Of a stretch of 64,000 nt of DNA, positions 21,804-33,441 are shown in pieces. This stretch comes from Sipunculus nudus. Taxonomy: Eukaryota > Annelida > Sipuncula > Golfingiida > Sipunculidae. The notes under the pieces were generated by a model, which worked only from the letters and a program-made list of their open reading frames with translations, ran no database searches and was not told the DNA's origin. The position numbers were made by a program, and so were the translations under genes. The stretch is taken from NCBI GenBank assembly GCA_026874595.1, contig CM049313.1:76890659-76954658 (forward strand). The letters run 5' to 3'. The number at the start of each line of letters is the position of its first letter. The first letter of the stretch is position 1.

Positions 21804-22593
21804 TTACACAACTTGTTCATGTTTGAGCGGATTACACCTCAAGCTAACATCAAATGACTTAGCTCTGTGTATCGCAAACGGTTTATTGTCCGGCAGTACA
21901 GGTCTGCCTTCTCGAAATGGTAAAGGGGCTTGCCACTGTCCACTAGGAGTTTGCCTAAACCCATTCTTCATAATTGCTAGGAATTTTCTGTCCTCAATTG
22001 ACAGACCTCTCTTTTCATCACCCTGAACATGTCGAAAGACAGGATCTTCCTTTATTAACAATTCACTGTCACATGGAGTTAGATAGGTTGGCCTCCCATC
22101 CGCAAACACAGCTGTCTTCCTTACATTTACTTCCTCAGGTAAGTGGGCCTTACAAAGACAGATATCACCTATTATCACCCAGCTGAGGGGTAATTTCTGC
22201 CCGTATGGAAGGGCGTCCCCACCTACCCCTTGATCAAGCACATGATGTGCTGCAATTAAATCTCAGCCTATCTAGAGTTCAATGTCTGTACCCTCATCAA
22301 CCTCCGACATGAATGACGCGATGTCATTGAGGTATGGGTAGGCATATGCCCCTGCCGGAGACGGTATCTCACTGAGATTGTTCGGTATATCATTACACTT
22401 AATAAGACATGGTAGTTTTAAAGAGTCAGAGTCGTCAAGCGATTGCACTACGTAACCGGAAACCTTTCGTCCAGATGTAGTACACTTCCCGGAACATGTT
22501 GAAAGTACATACTCCTGCTCTGGGCCATATTCCCCAAATGAATAAAAAAAGACTGACTTAGCCAGTGATCTGTTACTTTGATCATCAATTATA
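21804..22593 (-). pseudogene. BelB protease C-part and linker to RT
   Basis: The sequence from 22593 reads IIDDQSNRSLAKSVFF, where DDQSN is the protease active-site region seen in one group of BEL/Pao elements. Then come LDDSDSLKLPCLIKCNDIPNN and the linker LPYGQKLPLSWVIIGDICL. The linker frame 21804-22241 ends with IHRAKSFDVSL before the RT. The protease N-terminal part is at 29744-29880 beyond GypD. Two internal stops lie near 22262. Confidence 0.82.
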
Positions 22594-23713
22594 TGAAAGA
22601 AATAACAACTCGGTTCGTTTGAATCTACTATTCTTAATTAATCTATTTATTGTAAAAGGAAGAAAAAAAGGCTGACCACCTCTTTTACAGCATACCGGTG
22701 GTGCACATCTGAAAAATGTAATTAATTCCATTGATACCTTGACACGAATAAACAACTACATGCACCCTGAAATAACTAGTAATAAAAAACACATTTACAT
22801 GAATAATAAAGCTACTACATTTATCTTGAAATGCCTGTTGGCGTAATGATAAAATATACTGAAGGAATAACCTTACAATTATAACAATGATATGCAAGTG
22901 AAATAATGAAAAAGCAGCTACAAATACACAATAAGACATTCCCTGGACACTACACGTTCTTAGATACATTAATGAAGAACACAGAGAAAACAATAACACT
23001 GGGGACTGTCCACCCACGGTAAAACCAGATGCTGTTGGCATAGAGTAACCACCAGCCGACAATACAGCACCCCACTTGCGTCTGACCCAGCCTGACCCCT
23101 ATCCCGAGTTTACCCCAGAGCCGATATACCAGGTTTGACTCGCCCAGTGTCTGCCCATATATACTATACATAAGGAAACCTTGTGAATGCTTATCACGTT
23201 TTGTGAGAAAAGCTAGCCAGCTCCAACTCAGTTTTTGTAGGCAATAAATAGATATGATTAATACCAAATATAATATACAAAATATGATATAAAAAAAATA
23301 AAAGAAACACAACTACCTAAACAGACTGGTTGAATAATATGACCATGCGGCTAACTGCATGCTTTTATTATATAGGGGGCTGTGGAATAAGTGTCTGACA
23401 ATTAACCTTACTTTCATGAAATCCCAGTTTAAACTAATAATAAAATAACATTTATGATAAAATATGACCTACCAGTGCTCCAGTATGTAACAAAACCTTG
23501 ATAGTTTGGCTCGCTTATGACAGATCTTAATGCTTGTAACAGAATGGCCAGCTACTGTAGTAGTTGCTGGCCTTGAAACATGATACATGTTGACACGTCA
23601 TCTGGCTGCTATCAAGCCCCTGGACAATATATGATAGCTGATACAATATGAAGTATAAACAAACCTACAGAGTACATCAAGTTAATGTTGCTGTGTATTT
23701 TGACTTTGTTTCA
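22594..23713 (-). repeat. GypD 3' LTR
   Basis: This repeat is 1120 bp. It matches 28724-29743 but contains two segments of roughly 70 and 50 bp (near 23240-23310 and 23330-23380) absent from the other copy. It lacks a 21-bp piece near 29533-29553 found there. Open frames inside it are non-coding. Confidence 0.92.
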
Positions 23714-23727
23714 TCTTCCCCCCTTTT
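23714..23727 (-). promoter_or_regulatory. GypD polypurine tract
   Basis: The minus strand reads AAAAGGGGGGAAGA directly next to the 3' LTR. This is a clean plus-strand priming site and confirms the LTR edge. Confidence 0.88.
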
Positions 23728-24737
23728 AATCAGGCAGCTCCGTCTGCCTAAAAGCCCTCAATAACTAAATTCATTATGAAATATATAGAAACAAAATGCA
23801 AATATTATAGATCAACTTTTGCTATACCTAAAGACATTGATAGGAGAACAAAAAAAAAGTTATGTAAACACATTAAACAGAGTCACATTGCCATATCAAT
23901 CAGGAAGAACTCGCAGTTCTGGGCGGTTCATGGTCTTCTCTTGTCCGACTCCATCTTGCCTCTTTATCTTATTCACCGCACCATTATATGGCTGCTCTAG
24001 GATTATGTACGGCTCTGACTCCCACATGTCCTGTATTTTATTTCTTCCTAAGCCATGCTTTCGTAATAGAACCCGGGTGACGTGGCTAGAATGGTTGCGG
24101 CAGCGTTACGATCATACCTGGCTTTTCTCTGTCTTGCATTCTCTGCTGCATTTTCACTGGCACATTCCATAGCATCATTTATTCTCTCATAATGATCGGC
24201 TACCCAAGCATCGATGTTCCGATTTCGTAACTAAGTGTTCATCACGTGGCTTCCTAACAAATGATCGATTGGAAGTGACGGTTCGCGCCCAAAGAACAAG
24301 AAATGGGGTGAGTAACCTGTCGCAGAATGTGGTGTTGCATTATTTGCAAACAGCAGCTCAGGTAAAAACTCTGGCCATCGATACTTCTTCTCTTCTGGCA
24401 AGGTGCTTAATAAATCATGCATCGTGCAGTTAAACCGCTCAACTTGGCCGTTTCCTTGTGGATGAAATGGCGTAGTGTGTGATCTGTCAATGTCATAAAT
24501 TTGACACAGTTCGGCGATAATATGGCTTTCAAAATTCCTCCCCTGGTCACTGTGAATCCGGCGTGGTATTCCATAGCAGAGAAACCATTCTCGGACTAAT
24601 GTTTTTGCCACTGTGCGTGCGCGCTGATCTTTGGTGGGGACAGCGATGGTAAATTTACGAAATTCATCAGACATTACTAACACATTTTCATATCCGCTGA
24701 GCCCTTGTTCTAGCAAGGTGTAATCTATTGCCACCAC
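23728..24737 (-). pseudogene. GypD integrase core and tail
   Basis: The core (24231-24737) starts VAIDYTLLEQGLSGYENVLV with the first catalytic Asp. HSDQGRNFESH carries the second and GNGQVERFNCTMHDLL the Glu, so the triad is intact. It ends PHFLFFGREPSLPID. The tail toward 23728 is only partly readable in other frames. A stop separates the core from the zinc-binding part at 24779. Confidence 0.9.
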
Positions 24738-24778
24738 ATCAAGTGGTCAGTTTGGTCGAAGGTGTTGCATCGATGCGG

Positions 24779-25201
24779 TTACACGCTTCCCCCTTTTAAC
24801 ACAATGCACCTTGTGCATTGTGCACAATGTCTTTCCACATCTTTCCTCAATGTTGGCCAGTATGCATGCATTTGAATTAGGGAAGCAGTACGTTCGATAC
24901 CCTGGTGTCCCATGTCATCGTGCATTGCATTCAGAACTTGCTGTTTTAAGTTTTGTGGAAGGAGTAGTTGCTCATAATCCCTTCCTTGTAGTTTAACCTT
25001 TCGATACCAGACCCCTTGGTGTTGCGTGACGCGATTCCAGAAGCGCAGAAGTTTCCTGACGTCTGTTTGTTCTTCAGTCATTTGCCTCCAAGTGGGCAAA
25101 TAACCCAGTTCTTTGAAATAGATGAGGCGATTGATGGTGGGATCTTCCTTCTGTGCCCGTATCAATTCATCTATTGGTAGTGATGGTAAAGTCTTTGGCA
25201 C
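24779..25201 (-). pseudogene. GypD integrase zinc-binding N-terminus
   Basis: The HHCC module is visible as HDDMGHQGIERT and HCAQCTRCIVLKGG, preceded by WYRKVKLQGRDYEQLLLPQ. It directs binding of the LTR ends. The first part (LIRAQKEDPTINRLI) is the usual linker from RNase H. Confidence 0.9.
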
Positions 25202-25243
25202 ATCAGGTTCTACTCTTTGTGATCTAGTCCTGACTTCATTTAC

Positions 25244-25612
25244 TCAAGTTTCTATCATAAAATTCTCTATTTGTTTTGACATGTTGAACGGAATGGGACT
25301 GGCACACGCATTGTTCTCTAGCTGAGTTTGCACATCGATAATTTCCACGGTTACTTGCTCCATTGGGCAAACTTGATCAGACGTTGTACTTTCAATCGAA
25401 TGTTTGCGTCTGGAAAGAGCATCTGCACTTGCATTTTCTCTCCCTGGCCTGAACTTTATGTCAAAATTGAAAAGTGCCAAATTGGCAACCCATCTCGTTT
25501 CTGTCACACCTATACGAGCTGTTGATTTCAAATAGGACAAGGGATTATTGTCTGTAAAAACAGTAAAGATAGAACCAATCAATAGATCTCTGAATTTCTC
25601 TGTGATCGCCCA
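25244..25612 (-). pseudogene. GypD RNase H
   Basis: FTVFTDNNPLSYLKSTARIG and KFRPGRENASADALSRR are classic gypsy RNase H motifs. The first half of the domain (ETDASHDGLGAVLSQEQNGQ, YASRSLHKHEKNMDNYSSTKLELLAL) is in the RT frame at 25613 and up. One stop at about 25613 separates the halves. Confidence 0.9.
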
Positions 25613-26880
25613 TTAGAGTGCAAGCAGTTCGAGTTTAGTGCTGGAGTAATTATCCATGTTCTTTTCATGTTTGTGAAGGGATCTGCTGGCATAGGCAATG
25701 ACTACTTTCTGTCCATTCTGTTCTTGAGATAATACGGCACCAAGACCATCGTGACTAGCGTCCGTTTCCAGAAGATATGGTTTAGTAAATTCTGGATATC
25801 CAAGAACCGGGGCTGTGGTCAAACATGTCTTGACTGTATTAAACGCCTCCTCACATTCTGTGTTCCACTTAAGAACATTTGGTAAAACCACATTTGTTTC
25901 AACCCTTTTTCTTTTCTTGCATTTCCGTTGACCACCCAACAACAAATTCAAAGGTTTTACAATCTGTGCAAAATTCTTAATGAAATGTCGGTAGTAACTT
26001 GCAAGCTCCAAAAAGCTGCAAAGTTCAGTGATGGTTTTAGGTGTTGGCCATTCACTTACTGCTTTGATCTTTCCAGGGTCTGGGGAAATACCTTCTGCAC
26101 CAACAACATGCCCCAGATAAGAGACGGACTTGTGTCCTACATGACACTTACTAGGTTTTACCTTTAAGCTGAGGTCACTGAGGCGGGTCAGAACTTTGTC
26201 TAGTCGATTGGACATCTCTTCAAATGTCCTACCGAAGACAAGAATATCGTCCAAATAAACAAGAACCTGATTAAAGTTCATATCACCAAGTCCCTTATCC
26301 ATAAGCTGCATAAATGTGCCTGGGGCGTTGCATAATCCGAAAGGCATCCTCAGGAATTCATACAACCCACCAGTGCCAACGCGAAATGCAGTTTTTGGAA
26401 TATCCTCTTGGGCCATTGGAATTTGATGATACCCATGTGCAAGGTCCAGTGATGAGAAGTAAGAAGCTCCATGTAATGCATTTAGAGCCTCTTCGATACG
26501 TGGCAGAGGATAAGCGTCTTTGATAGTTTTTGCATTCAGCTGCCTATAGTCCACACATATTCTCAATTAACCATCTTTCTTTCTGACCAAAACCACAGGT
26601 GCAGCATATGGGGAACAACTGGGTCTTATAATCTCTTGGTTCATTGCTTTTTCCAGATATTCGCGAACCTCCGCCCACTGTGTCGGTGGTATCATACGAT
26701 GTGGAACCTAGATAGGTGACTCATCACTCAGTCGAATTTTGTGTTCGATGTCACTACAGAGTCCAACATCATCATCATGTTTACTGAAAATATCAACGTG
26801 ACGCTCAATGATTTGGGCTAACAATTCTTGTTGTGTCTGATTTAAGTCCTTATCGATGTCCATCTGAGACAAGAGCTTCT
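25613..26880 (-). pseudogene. GypD reverse transcriptase
   Basis: An open frame of 317 residues runs from 26566. RICVDYRQLNAKTIKDAYPL, FSSLDLAHGYHQIPM, FRMPFGL-type sequence (FLRMPFGLCNAPGTF) and the catalytic VLVYLDDILVFG are all present. A stop at about 26567 replaces the residue before RICVDYRQ. Upstream of it, to 26880, the fingers region (MIPPTQWAEVREYL) can be read in the same frame. An unusual Lys/Arg-rich insert (GGQRKCKKRKR) lies in the connection. Confidence 0.92.
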
Positions 26881-27801
26881 CTAAATCAGTCCCTCTAGGC
26901 TAACGCGAGTAACTCTCACCACTGAGGGCATTTCGGCGGGTTCAACACTTGCTAACCGAATGCCAGGGTGAAGGTAAACATCACTCTCTGAGAAGTTGAT
27001 AACTTGAACCGGAATAGAGCCAGCCTTTCCAACATCCACCACACACCTTCCTACCATCACACCACTTGGCAATGGGGCCATTTCTGAACTTATTGACTCA
27101 ACTATAGCTGTAAAAGTTGTTGCTTGCATGCTAGCAGTCTGACCAATTATAACTTTTGTAGATCTTGCCGGAATCAATTCTGGTGCCTTTCCTGCGAGTC
27201 GAACATACAAAAATGATGGCGGTGAGGGGATGTCCACTTTAACTTCATACATTGACAAAATATCAGCAAGTCCCAACTCCTCTGGTCTTACTTCATCTCG
27301 CCATATCTTTTTGATGTCTTGACCTAGCTGTTCTTTCATCGCACGTAGAATGTTAGAACCAATTAAACCTGGTACCTCTTTACGACGTTCCCCTTGTTCT
27401 CCACATGGGTCATCCACGATGAGGAAGCCTAATTTACTGAAGGTACATTCCCCGACAGTTACGTCCAGTTCAACATATCCATGAAATGGAATTGGCAAGC
27501 CTTGTGTACTTGTCAATTTTATGTAAGAGGAAAATTCTTTCAACACTTCGTCATTCCAGTGTCTCTTAAAGAAGCTCATCGGAATTGCACTGACCACAGC
27601 GCCAATATCAATGAGGCATTTCGTCTCTACTTCTCCAAGTAAAACTGTCATGATGGGACATTCGCCAACTATTCTACTCATATCAGGTCGCTGGTTACAT
27701 GTGGCGGTCCTGGCCTGACCCTTGGCACAGGACCATCTTAGTTTGACGGTTCGGTTGTTTGTTGTGGGCAATCGCGTTGATAATGTCCCTTGCCTTGACA
27801 T
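26881..27801 (-). pseudogene. GypD protease region
   Basis: The active-site region reads CLIDIGAVVSAIPMSFFKRHW. The family has Asp-Thr-Gly here, so Thr to Ile probably inactivates the protease. The remainder (GYVELDVTVGECTFSKLGFLI, VPGLIGSNILRAM) fits the protease and linker of gypsy elements with a gag like this one. It overlaps gag by about 60 bases in another frame. Confidence 0.82.
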
Positions 27802-28352
27802 TTGAAACAGGTCACCTCGGATATTGGTCTCCTTCTCCTTGGCGCGACTGGTCTGTTAAATTGCCCATAAAACCTAGGGGGTAGCGTAGATGGCAGAGTT
27901 TGACCTACTCGCATGGCCCTCACCTCAAGCGTAAATTCTTGTAACAGGGAGCTTTGGGCCTTGAGTACTTCATGAAGTGATGGCTCTGGGGACTGCTGTT
28001 CTACATTTTTTTTTTGTATAGGAACTGCACCAGTCTGCCCTTCTGGCCCAAGCCACTCTAAAGCAGCCGTCCTCATTTCGAAAAATGACATATCAGGACA
28101 CTCCCTGTTAAGACGCCTCATCTCTCTCTTTAAGTCAGCTTGTTGGACAGCTTCAGCAAGCCGCTCTTTCAAAACCCCTTCATCCTGTTCACATTTTGAG
28201 GATCCTGATTCATTTTGATTGATCATGCGGTGCAAGCGATGAAGCTCCAAAGAGCAACTTATCACCGATTGTCCAGGTTTCTGCACGTAACTATGAAATT
28301 GGCTTCGCAACTGGGCTTTGGTTTTATTCTGTCCAAAAACTGCTGTAATCAC
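27738..28352 (-). pseudogene. GypD gag C-terminal half and zinc knuckle
   Basis: Capsid sequence (QLRSQFHSYVQKPGQSVISC, LKERLAEAVQQADLKREM) is followed by a single perfect knuckle, CFKCQGKGHYQRDC. The gag type is the same as in GypH at 59.2-59.8 kb. The frame overlaps the first gag frame at 28324-28352. Confidence 0.88.
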
Positions 28353-28705
28353 ACTTAGAATATTCTCCGTTTTCTCGTAACATGTTGGACCTCGGGGCCA
28401 GCAGCTCCTCTCGTGCGTGCCCTTTTATATGTTCAAGAAGAAAACCGGCCTTTTCTCTCTCTGAGTGGAATGCTCTTGTGGCCAATCTCCCTCTAGCCTC
28501 ACTGCACCAATCTTGCACATCCTCTTTTCCCGTAAAGGGTTGGAGCGGGGATGTCTGGTTCACATACACAACTGGAACATTCTGATTTTTAAAGGACACT
28601 TCTTCATCCCCATCACTCACTATTTCTTCTTTTTCCAAAGGCATCTTGCACCGAGGGGTCAGCCTTTTCCTTTTTTTTTCAAAGAAGAGATTAATGAAAG
28701 CAGAT
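28324..28705 (-). pseudogene. GypD gag N-terminal half
   Basis: The likely start is the Met of MPLEKEEIVSDGDEE; the earlier frame start lies in the primer-binding site and is not an ATG. The key motif is LQPFTGKEDVQDWCSEARG then AGFLLEHIKGHAREELL, the capsid start of this gypsy gag group. A frameshift at about 28340 leads into 27738-28352. Confidence 0.85.
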
Positions 28706-28721
28706 CCTGCAGGCTGCGCCA
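28706..28721 (-). promoter_or_regulatory. GypD primer-binding site
   Basis: TGGCGCAGCCTGCAGG on the minus strand lies two bases inside the 5' LTR. The position and TGG start are right for a tRNA-primed site. The tRNA is not identified. Confidence 0.7.
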
Positions 28722-28723
28722 AA

Positions 28724-29743
28724 TGAAAGAAATAACAACTTGGTTCGTTTGAATCTACTATTCTTAATTAATCTATTTATTGTAAAAGGAAGAAAAAAAG
28801 GCTGACCACCTCTTTTACAGCATACCGGTGGTGCACATCTGAAAAATGTAATTAATTCCATTGATACCTTGACACAAAACAACTACATGCACCCTGGAAT
28901 AACTAGTAATTAAAAACACATTTACATGAATAATAAAGCTACTACATTTATCTTGAAATGCCTGTTGGTGTAATGATAAAATATACTGAAGGAATAACCT
29001 TACAATTATAACAATGATATGCAAGTGAAATAATGAAAAAACAACTACAAATACACCATAAGACATTCCCTGGACACTACACGTTCTTAGATACATTAAT
29101 GAAGAACACAGAGAAAACAATAAGACTGGGGACTGTCCACCCACGGTAAAACCAGATGCTGTTGGCATAGAGTAACCACCAGCTGACACTACAGCATCCC
29201 ACTTGAGTTTACCCCAGCCTGACCCCTAGCCCGAGTTTACCCCAGAGCCGATATATCAGGTTTGACTTGCCCAGTGTCTGCAAATATATACTATACATAA
29301 GGAAACCTTGTGAATGCTTATCACGCTTTGTGACAAAAGCTAGCCCGCTCCAACTCACAAGAAACACAACTACCTAAACAGACTGGTTTGTGGAATAAGT
29401 GTCTGACAATTAACCTTACTTTCATGAAATCCCAGTTTAAACTAATAATAAAATAACATTTATGATAAAATATGACCTACCAGTGCTCCAGTATGTAACA
29501 AAACCTTGATAGTTTGGCTCGCTTATGACAGACGATTGGTCATGGCGCTCGATCTTAATGCTTGTAACAGAATGGCCAGCTACTGTAGTAGTCCCTGGCC
29601 TTGAAACATGATACATGTTGACATGTCATCTGGCTGCTATCAAGCCCCTGGACCATATATGATAGCTGATACAATATATGAAGTATTAACAAACCTACAG
29701 AGTACATCAAGTTAATGTTGCTGTGTATTTTGACTTTGTTTCA
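28724..29743 (-). repeat. GypD 5' LTR
   Basis: This 1020-bp partner of 22594-23713 has the same ends (TGAAAG...TTTCA) and TATA just outside. It differs by two deletions and one 21-bp insertion plus scattered substitutions. Confidence 0.92.
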
Positions 29744-30840
29744 TATACAGTAAACTTTTAGCGCACGCAATGGCTGACCCTCCGGATACACTTTGCACAA
29801 GACTTGCTACTATTAAAGTTAGTCTCACAAACTTCAGTGCAGGTAGAATTAACGTGTGTTTGCTCCCCCTCACGGTTCACTCACAGTTGCTCTACTTCTT
29901 GTTTTCGCTCAGCCTGCTCCCCCTCGTAATTCCTTTGCATGTACGGATCTTGATGGAGAGCTGTCACATGCTCTGTAGAGCTACATACATCACACTTTAT
30001 GGTCTCTTTGCAATTTTTTCGGAGATGACACTTTTGTCCGCAACATCTTAGACAATAGCCGTTCTTATAAATGTACTCTTTCCTCTCCTTCAGAGGTTTG
30101 CTGCGAAATTTTAGACAGTCGGCAAGCCCGTGACTTGATTTAACCCCATGAATGGCACACTGATCACTGTTAGGGTCCGGAGGCTTAGTAGTCCACTTAA
30201 ACTCGGTCTTTCTACTTGACACTTCTTTACGACTCACGGTACGCGCACTGATAGGTCGAACCTTATGCTGTGACGACCGATAATTGCTAGACGGAGTAGC
30301 CAGATGATCAAATACAAGACTCGGATCATTTCTCAATCGCGCAAGGTCACAAAGAAATTTAAAAAAGACCGAAAATGGCGCTTGTGGCTCGTGGTTAGTG
30401 ACTTTATAACGATCACATTCTACTGCCCACTTTTCAGGTAAGCACTTAGGTAGTTTTCTAACAAATTCATTAACACCACTTGATGTATCATAATATGCAA
30501 ACACTGAACCAAGTACTGAGTCACATTTCACTGATTCTACTTCAGCAGCCAAGTCTGCAAAATCAAAGTACCTTTTTCGATCACCATCTGTTAGAACAGG
30601 AAAGCTTGATATTCTTTGTTTTAATGCAAATTCAATTGACTCTGGACTTCCATATTGTCGATCGAGGCGTTCCCATATTTCTCTGATAGCCTTTTCAGAG
30701 TCGCGCAGGTTGGACGCCCGAATATTTTCTGCTTGTCTCCTTGAATCTGGTCCCAAATGATTAATCAGCAAGTCCAACTGCTCTAATGTTGAAGCGTTAA
30801 TTTCTTCCATTACATTCAGGAAACCATACTTCCAGGACAA
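29744..30840 (-). pseudogene. BelB gag (DUF1759 type), knuckles and protease start
   Basis: From 30840 the capsid reads EQLDLLINHLGPDSRRQAEN, IREIWERLDRQYGSPESIE and FVRKLPKCLPEKWAVECDRY, the DUF1759-like body of BEL/Pao gag. Knuckles follow as CAIHGVKSSHGLADC, YCLRCCGQKCHLRKNC and CDVCSSTEH. Toward 29744 the frame shifts and reads CTEVCETNFNSSKSCAK, the segment before the protease. It ends at GypD. The protease continues at 22593. Confidence 0.88.
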
Positions 30841-31627
30841 ATATCTGGATGGCTTATCTTTAAACTGCGAAAGTCGTTTATGTATCAGCTGATTTTTTTA
30901 CCACCATCTTCGCTAAATCAACAGTCTCACTTTGTTTGTAGCAGGTTGGTATATGCAGAATAGCAGCTGGATTTAAGTCATTCCCAGGTGCACATGATAC
31001 TTCCGGTTGGAAATCAGGGGGTGGATACACCCTGTCAATGTTTTCACTAATGTATTGTATCATGTCAGGATTCTCAGAACGTTATGGAGGGATATAACTC
31101 CCACACTGACTTCCTCCATGCTTAGAATGTGTGGGTTGCTGAGCATCAAGTGCCTTTCTGATAGCACCTAATCCTGATTCTGCCTCCTCTAATTCTCGTT
31201 TTACTGATAAGAGAGTTCTGCATGCTTTTATGGCTGCTTCCTGCCTAATTAGCTCTGCCTCTTCCTGGGCATATCTCATACGTGTCTTAGCCTGCTCTAC
31301 TTTGGCTGTATGTTTCAGCCATACAGCAGGTAAGTGACTGGATCCAGTTTCAGCAGTTTTAACTGACAAGCCAGCTGTTTTCACTGATTTAGTTCTCGGC
31401 AAGAGGGACTGTAAACCTTCGATAAAGGCCGACACTCTGCTGCGTACTGATGAAGAGGCAAGACGATGTGAAGACATCATGTCGGCACTTATACTGCTTC
31501 TGTAACACTTTAAATATGACTCATAGTCATGACTCACAAGTTCATAATGTGTAAGCAGTTCATTGAGACTATCAATAATCTCTTTAATATTTGCAAGTTC
31601 GACACTTTGCTCATTATAAGAAATCAC
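30841..31627 (-). pseudogene. BelB gag N-terminal coiled coil
   Basis: MISYNEQSVELANIKEIIDS starts a long helical region; a strong coiled coil (KVEQAKTRMRYAQEEAELIRQ) ends in an acidic/basic Glu-Lys stretch. After a stop near 31082 another open piece (30878-31063) carries DPASIL-like sequence (LNPAAILHIPTCYKQSE) leading to the capsid. This is the expected BEL/Pao gag head. Confidence 0.75.
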
Positions 31628-31828
31628 ACTGTCAATTATTATACTTTAATGTTCAATAGCTTTGTTGTATATTTAGACACAGTCTCTTCATACTGAATAT
31701 TACCAAACGTGGTCAAACTTCCTGTGCGTCGTAATTCCATCATTCAGCATGAAGATCAACCCAGAAGACACAGGGGTTTCACTATACTGGAACCTCAAAG
31801 ACCAGGCCAGATGATAAGGATTTTTCAC

Positions 31829-33204
31829 TGTAGTGTACATCAAGCAACAAGTCCAAATGCTGAACAACCATTATTAGTAATACACTGCAATCCCCTGGCG
31901 AGTTGTGAAGACAAGTGAAGTGGGGCGGGGGTGAAAAACTACAAGAAAATAAATAAAAAACAATAATAAGATTCTCATAGAAGCAGATACTGTCAGTCAT
32001 AAATTGTTATAAAACAATGGCATGTTCATAATTGCAGGTATAATAACAATAAAAAGATACCAAGGTTTTGGTAAGACCTCTTAAATAACGAACATGTGGC
32101 ACCATCTACTGAGTGACAGACTAATTAAACCATTATACATATAAAGTGTGTTGATGTTGCATTATCAAGTAACTGAGCAATAAATGAATGAAGAAATACC
32201 TCTGAAAAATATTGATGGGCTTATTAGAAGCAAATTTTAGTCTGTGTGAGCTGAGACATGAGCATCTTCCAAAAAACTGCAGAATGTGTGTGTAGAGTTA
32301 AACCAACAAACATATTAAATTACGTCACTGAATTCCTTTACCTCAAATCACAAGGTAAACAAAGGACAATTCTAAGCAAATAAACCGTAGAATTGTACAT
32401 TTAAGTTTGCATAAGTTTCCGATAGAGTTACATAATACATATAACAATTGTGAAGTATCCAGATCTATCATTAGTACCACTAGACTAACAAAACAGGTCT
32501 GAACAATCAGTACGGACAAATCGTAAATCAACCAAATCGGCATGGCCGGCCATCTTAATAAAATCATATCTGAACCGCCGGTTGACATGTAAAACAGTGC
32601 CTCCTGATTAAACAACTTATTGTCATGCTTACAGAATCTGGCTAACTACTAACTGCCGGACATATTACAAGTTAAACAATATTGTAGCAATGACTTACTC
32701 CTTGGGGAGGCCAGAATCGCCAAAAACATGTACCAGCAAACTGCGTTGCCGTTCCATGACAAGAATACAAAGCGTCGCCTAACAAACTCGACAACCAAAA
32801 CCGGACAAGCCGCAATCTACATCGGATTGTAGGGATTTTCCCCACAGGTATTAGACAACAACACAGGAATTTCGTTTAAAATACCAGAAGTGCCGAAAAG
32901 GTTGTCCAGATAACTATAATGATACTGCCAGTCCTGATAGGGTGCGCGTAGTGAAAAGCTCACACTATCGCAGCAGCTACTTAGATTTCGCCTTATGTCG
33001 ACAAGTGTTTGAACCCTTCCAGCGCCAAGATCAAAGTGTGCAAGGCGGGTTATCCTTTAGCCTCGCTTTGGGTCCCCGGGCCAGGAGATATCCCGATTGG
33101 CTGCCCCCTCAGGTGGGATCGCACACTTACCCTAAGGGGTGTTATTATAAAAAATAATGGGATATCCGACAGGATGAGCCGTTACACAGATCGAAGTCGG
33201 CACA
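31829..33204 (-). repeat. BelB 5' LTR with solo LTR inside
   Basis: This matches 18021-19026 from TGTAGTGTAC to GTCGGCACA. A 344-bp foreign segment plus one GGAT interrupts it near its right end. A small extra piece (about 15 bp, near 32685-32700) is also absent from the left LTR. Confidence 0.92.
32828..33171. mobile_element. Solo LTR of another element
   Basis: The insert begins TGTAGGGATTTTCC and ends GATATCCGACA, the TG...CA form of an LTR. GGAT flanks it on both sides (32824-32827 and 33172-33175), and the other BelB LTR has the unoccupied site (ATCGGACTAG). It contains a possible TATTATAAAA box. No matching LTR occurs elsewhere in the window. An earlier SINE idea was dropped, as no tail or clear A/B boxes are seen. 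Confidence 0.8.
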
Positions 33205-33380
33205 AAAGGTTTTAAAATTGGCTGTTCTTACCTCATCCATTTGTGTGTGGAGACTGGGTTTGATTTCATAGTACTGCCATAAGGTTTTAAACTTCCGCCA
33301 GTTGTCCACCATATTGGGACTGTCCCTTTAGAGCCGTGCTGGGAATGGCAAACTTTGGAACATCTGTTGTGCGTGCGACA
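33205..33380 (-). pseudogene. GypC gag N-terminus
   Basis: On the minus strand the frame reads MVDNWRKFKTLWQYYEIKPS then MDEVRTANFKTF, the standard N-terminal motif of a gypsy capsid. It ends at the BelB insertion. The next piece of the same gag is at 17896-18020. A stop occurs upstream in the first 20 residues. Confidence 0.75.
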
Positions 33381-33420
33381 CTGAGTACGCACCATTTTCA
33401 GGTACTTAGTTTACTCAAGT

Positions 33421-33436
33421 CAGACTGCTGCCACCA
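33421..33436 (-). promoter_or_regulatory. GypC primer-binding site
   Basis: TGGTGGCAGCAGTCTG on the minus strand, five bases from the LTR candidate. GypH has the same first twelve bases next to its LTR, suggesting the same primer tRNA. Confidence 0.7.
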
Positions 33437-33441
33437 TTTAA

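Larger units (their letters stand above)
22594..29743 (-). mobile_element. GypD: Ty3/gypsy element inserted in BelB protease
   Basis: Two long direct repeats (22594-23713 and 28724-29743) begin TGAAAGAAATAAC and end TTGTTTCA. TATA lies just outside both ends (22590-22593 and 29744-29747), a 4-bp target duplication typical of gypsy elements. The internal region carries gag, zinc knuckle, protease, reverse transcriptase, RNase H and integrase on the minus strand. A polypurine tract and a primer-binding site are both present. The host BelB protease frame resumes across the insertion. GypD has few stops and is among the better preserved elements here, but is still broken. Confidence 0.93.
18021..33204 (-). 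mobile_element. BelB: BEL/Pao retrotransposon inserted in GypC gag
   Basis: Two LTRs of about 1 kb (18021-19026, and 31829-33204 including an insertion) bound a BEL/Pao element. Bases outside the ends are ACAGG (18016-18020) and AAAGG (33205-33209), a likely 5-bp duplication with one mutation. The internal order on the minus strand is gag, zinc knuckles, protease, reverse transcriptase, RNase H, integrase, C-terminal domain, polypurine tract. GypD is inserted in the protease, and a solo LTR sits in the 5' LTR. LTR identity is about 97% over the first 137 bp that I compared directly. Many frameshifts make it inactive. Confidence 0.9.

Noticed and set aside
22685-23312. Hydrophobic minus-strand frames that could be membrane proteins or an envelope gene
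   Set aside because: They lie wholly inside the GypD LTR, and the same frame recurs in the other LTR at 28815-29189.
32828-33171. tRNA-derived SINE
   Set aside because: GGTTCAAAC on the minus strand resembles a B box, but there is no A box at the right distance and no tail; TG...CA ends with a 4-bp duplication fit a solo LTR better.
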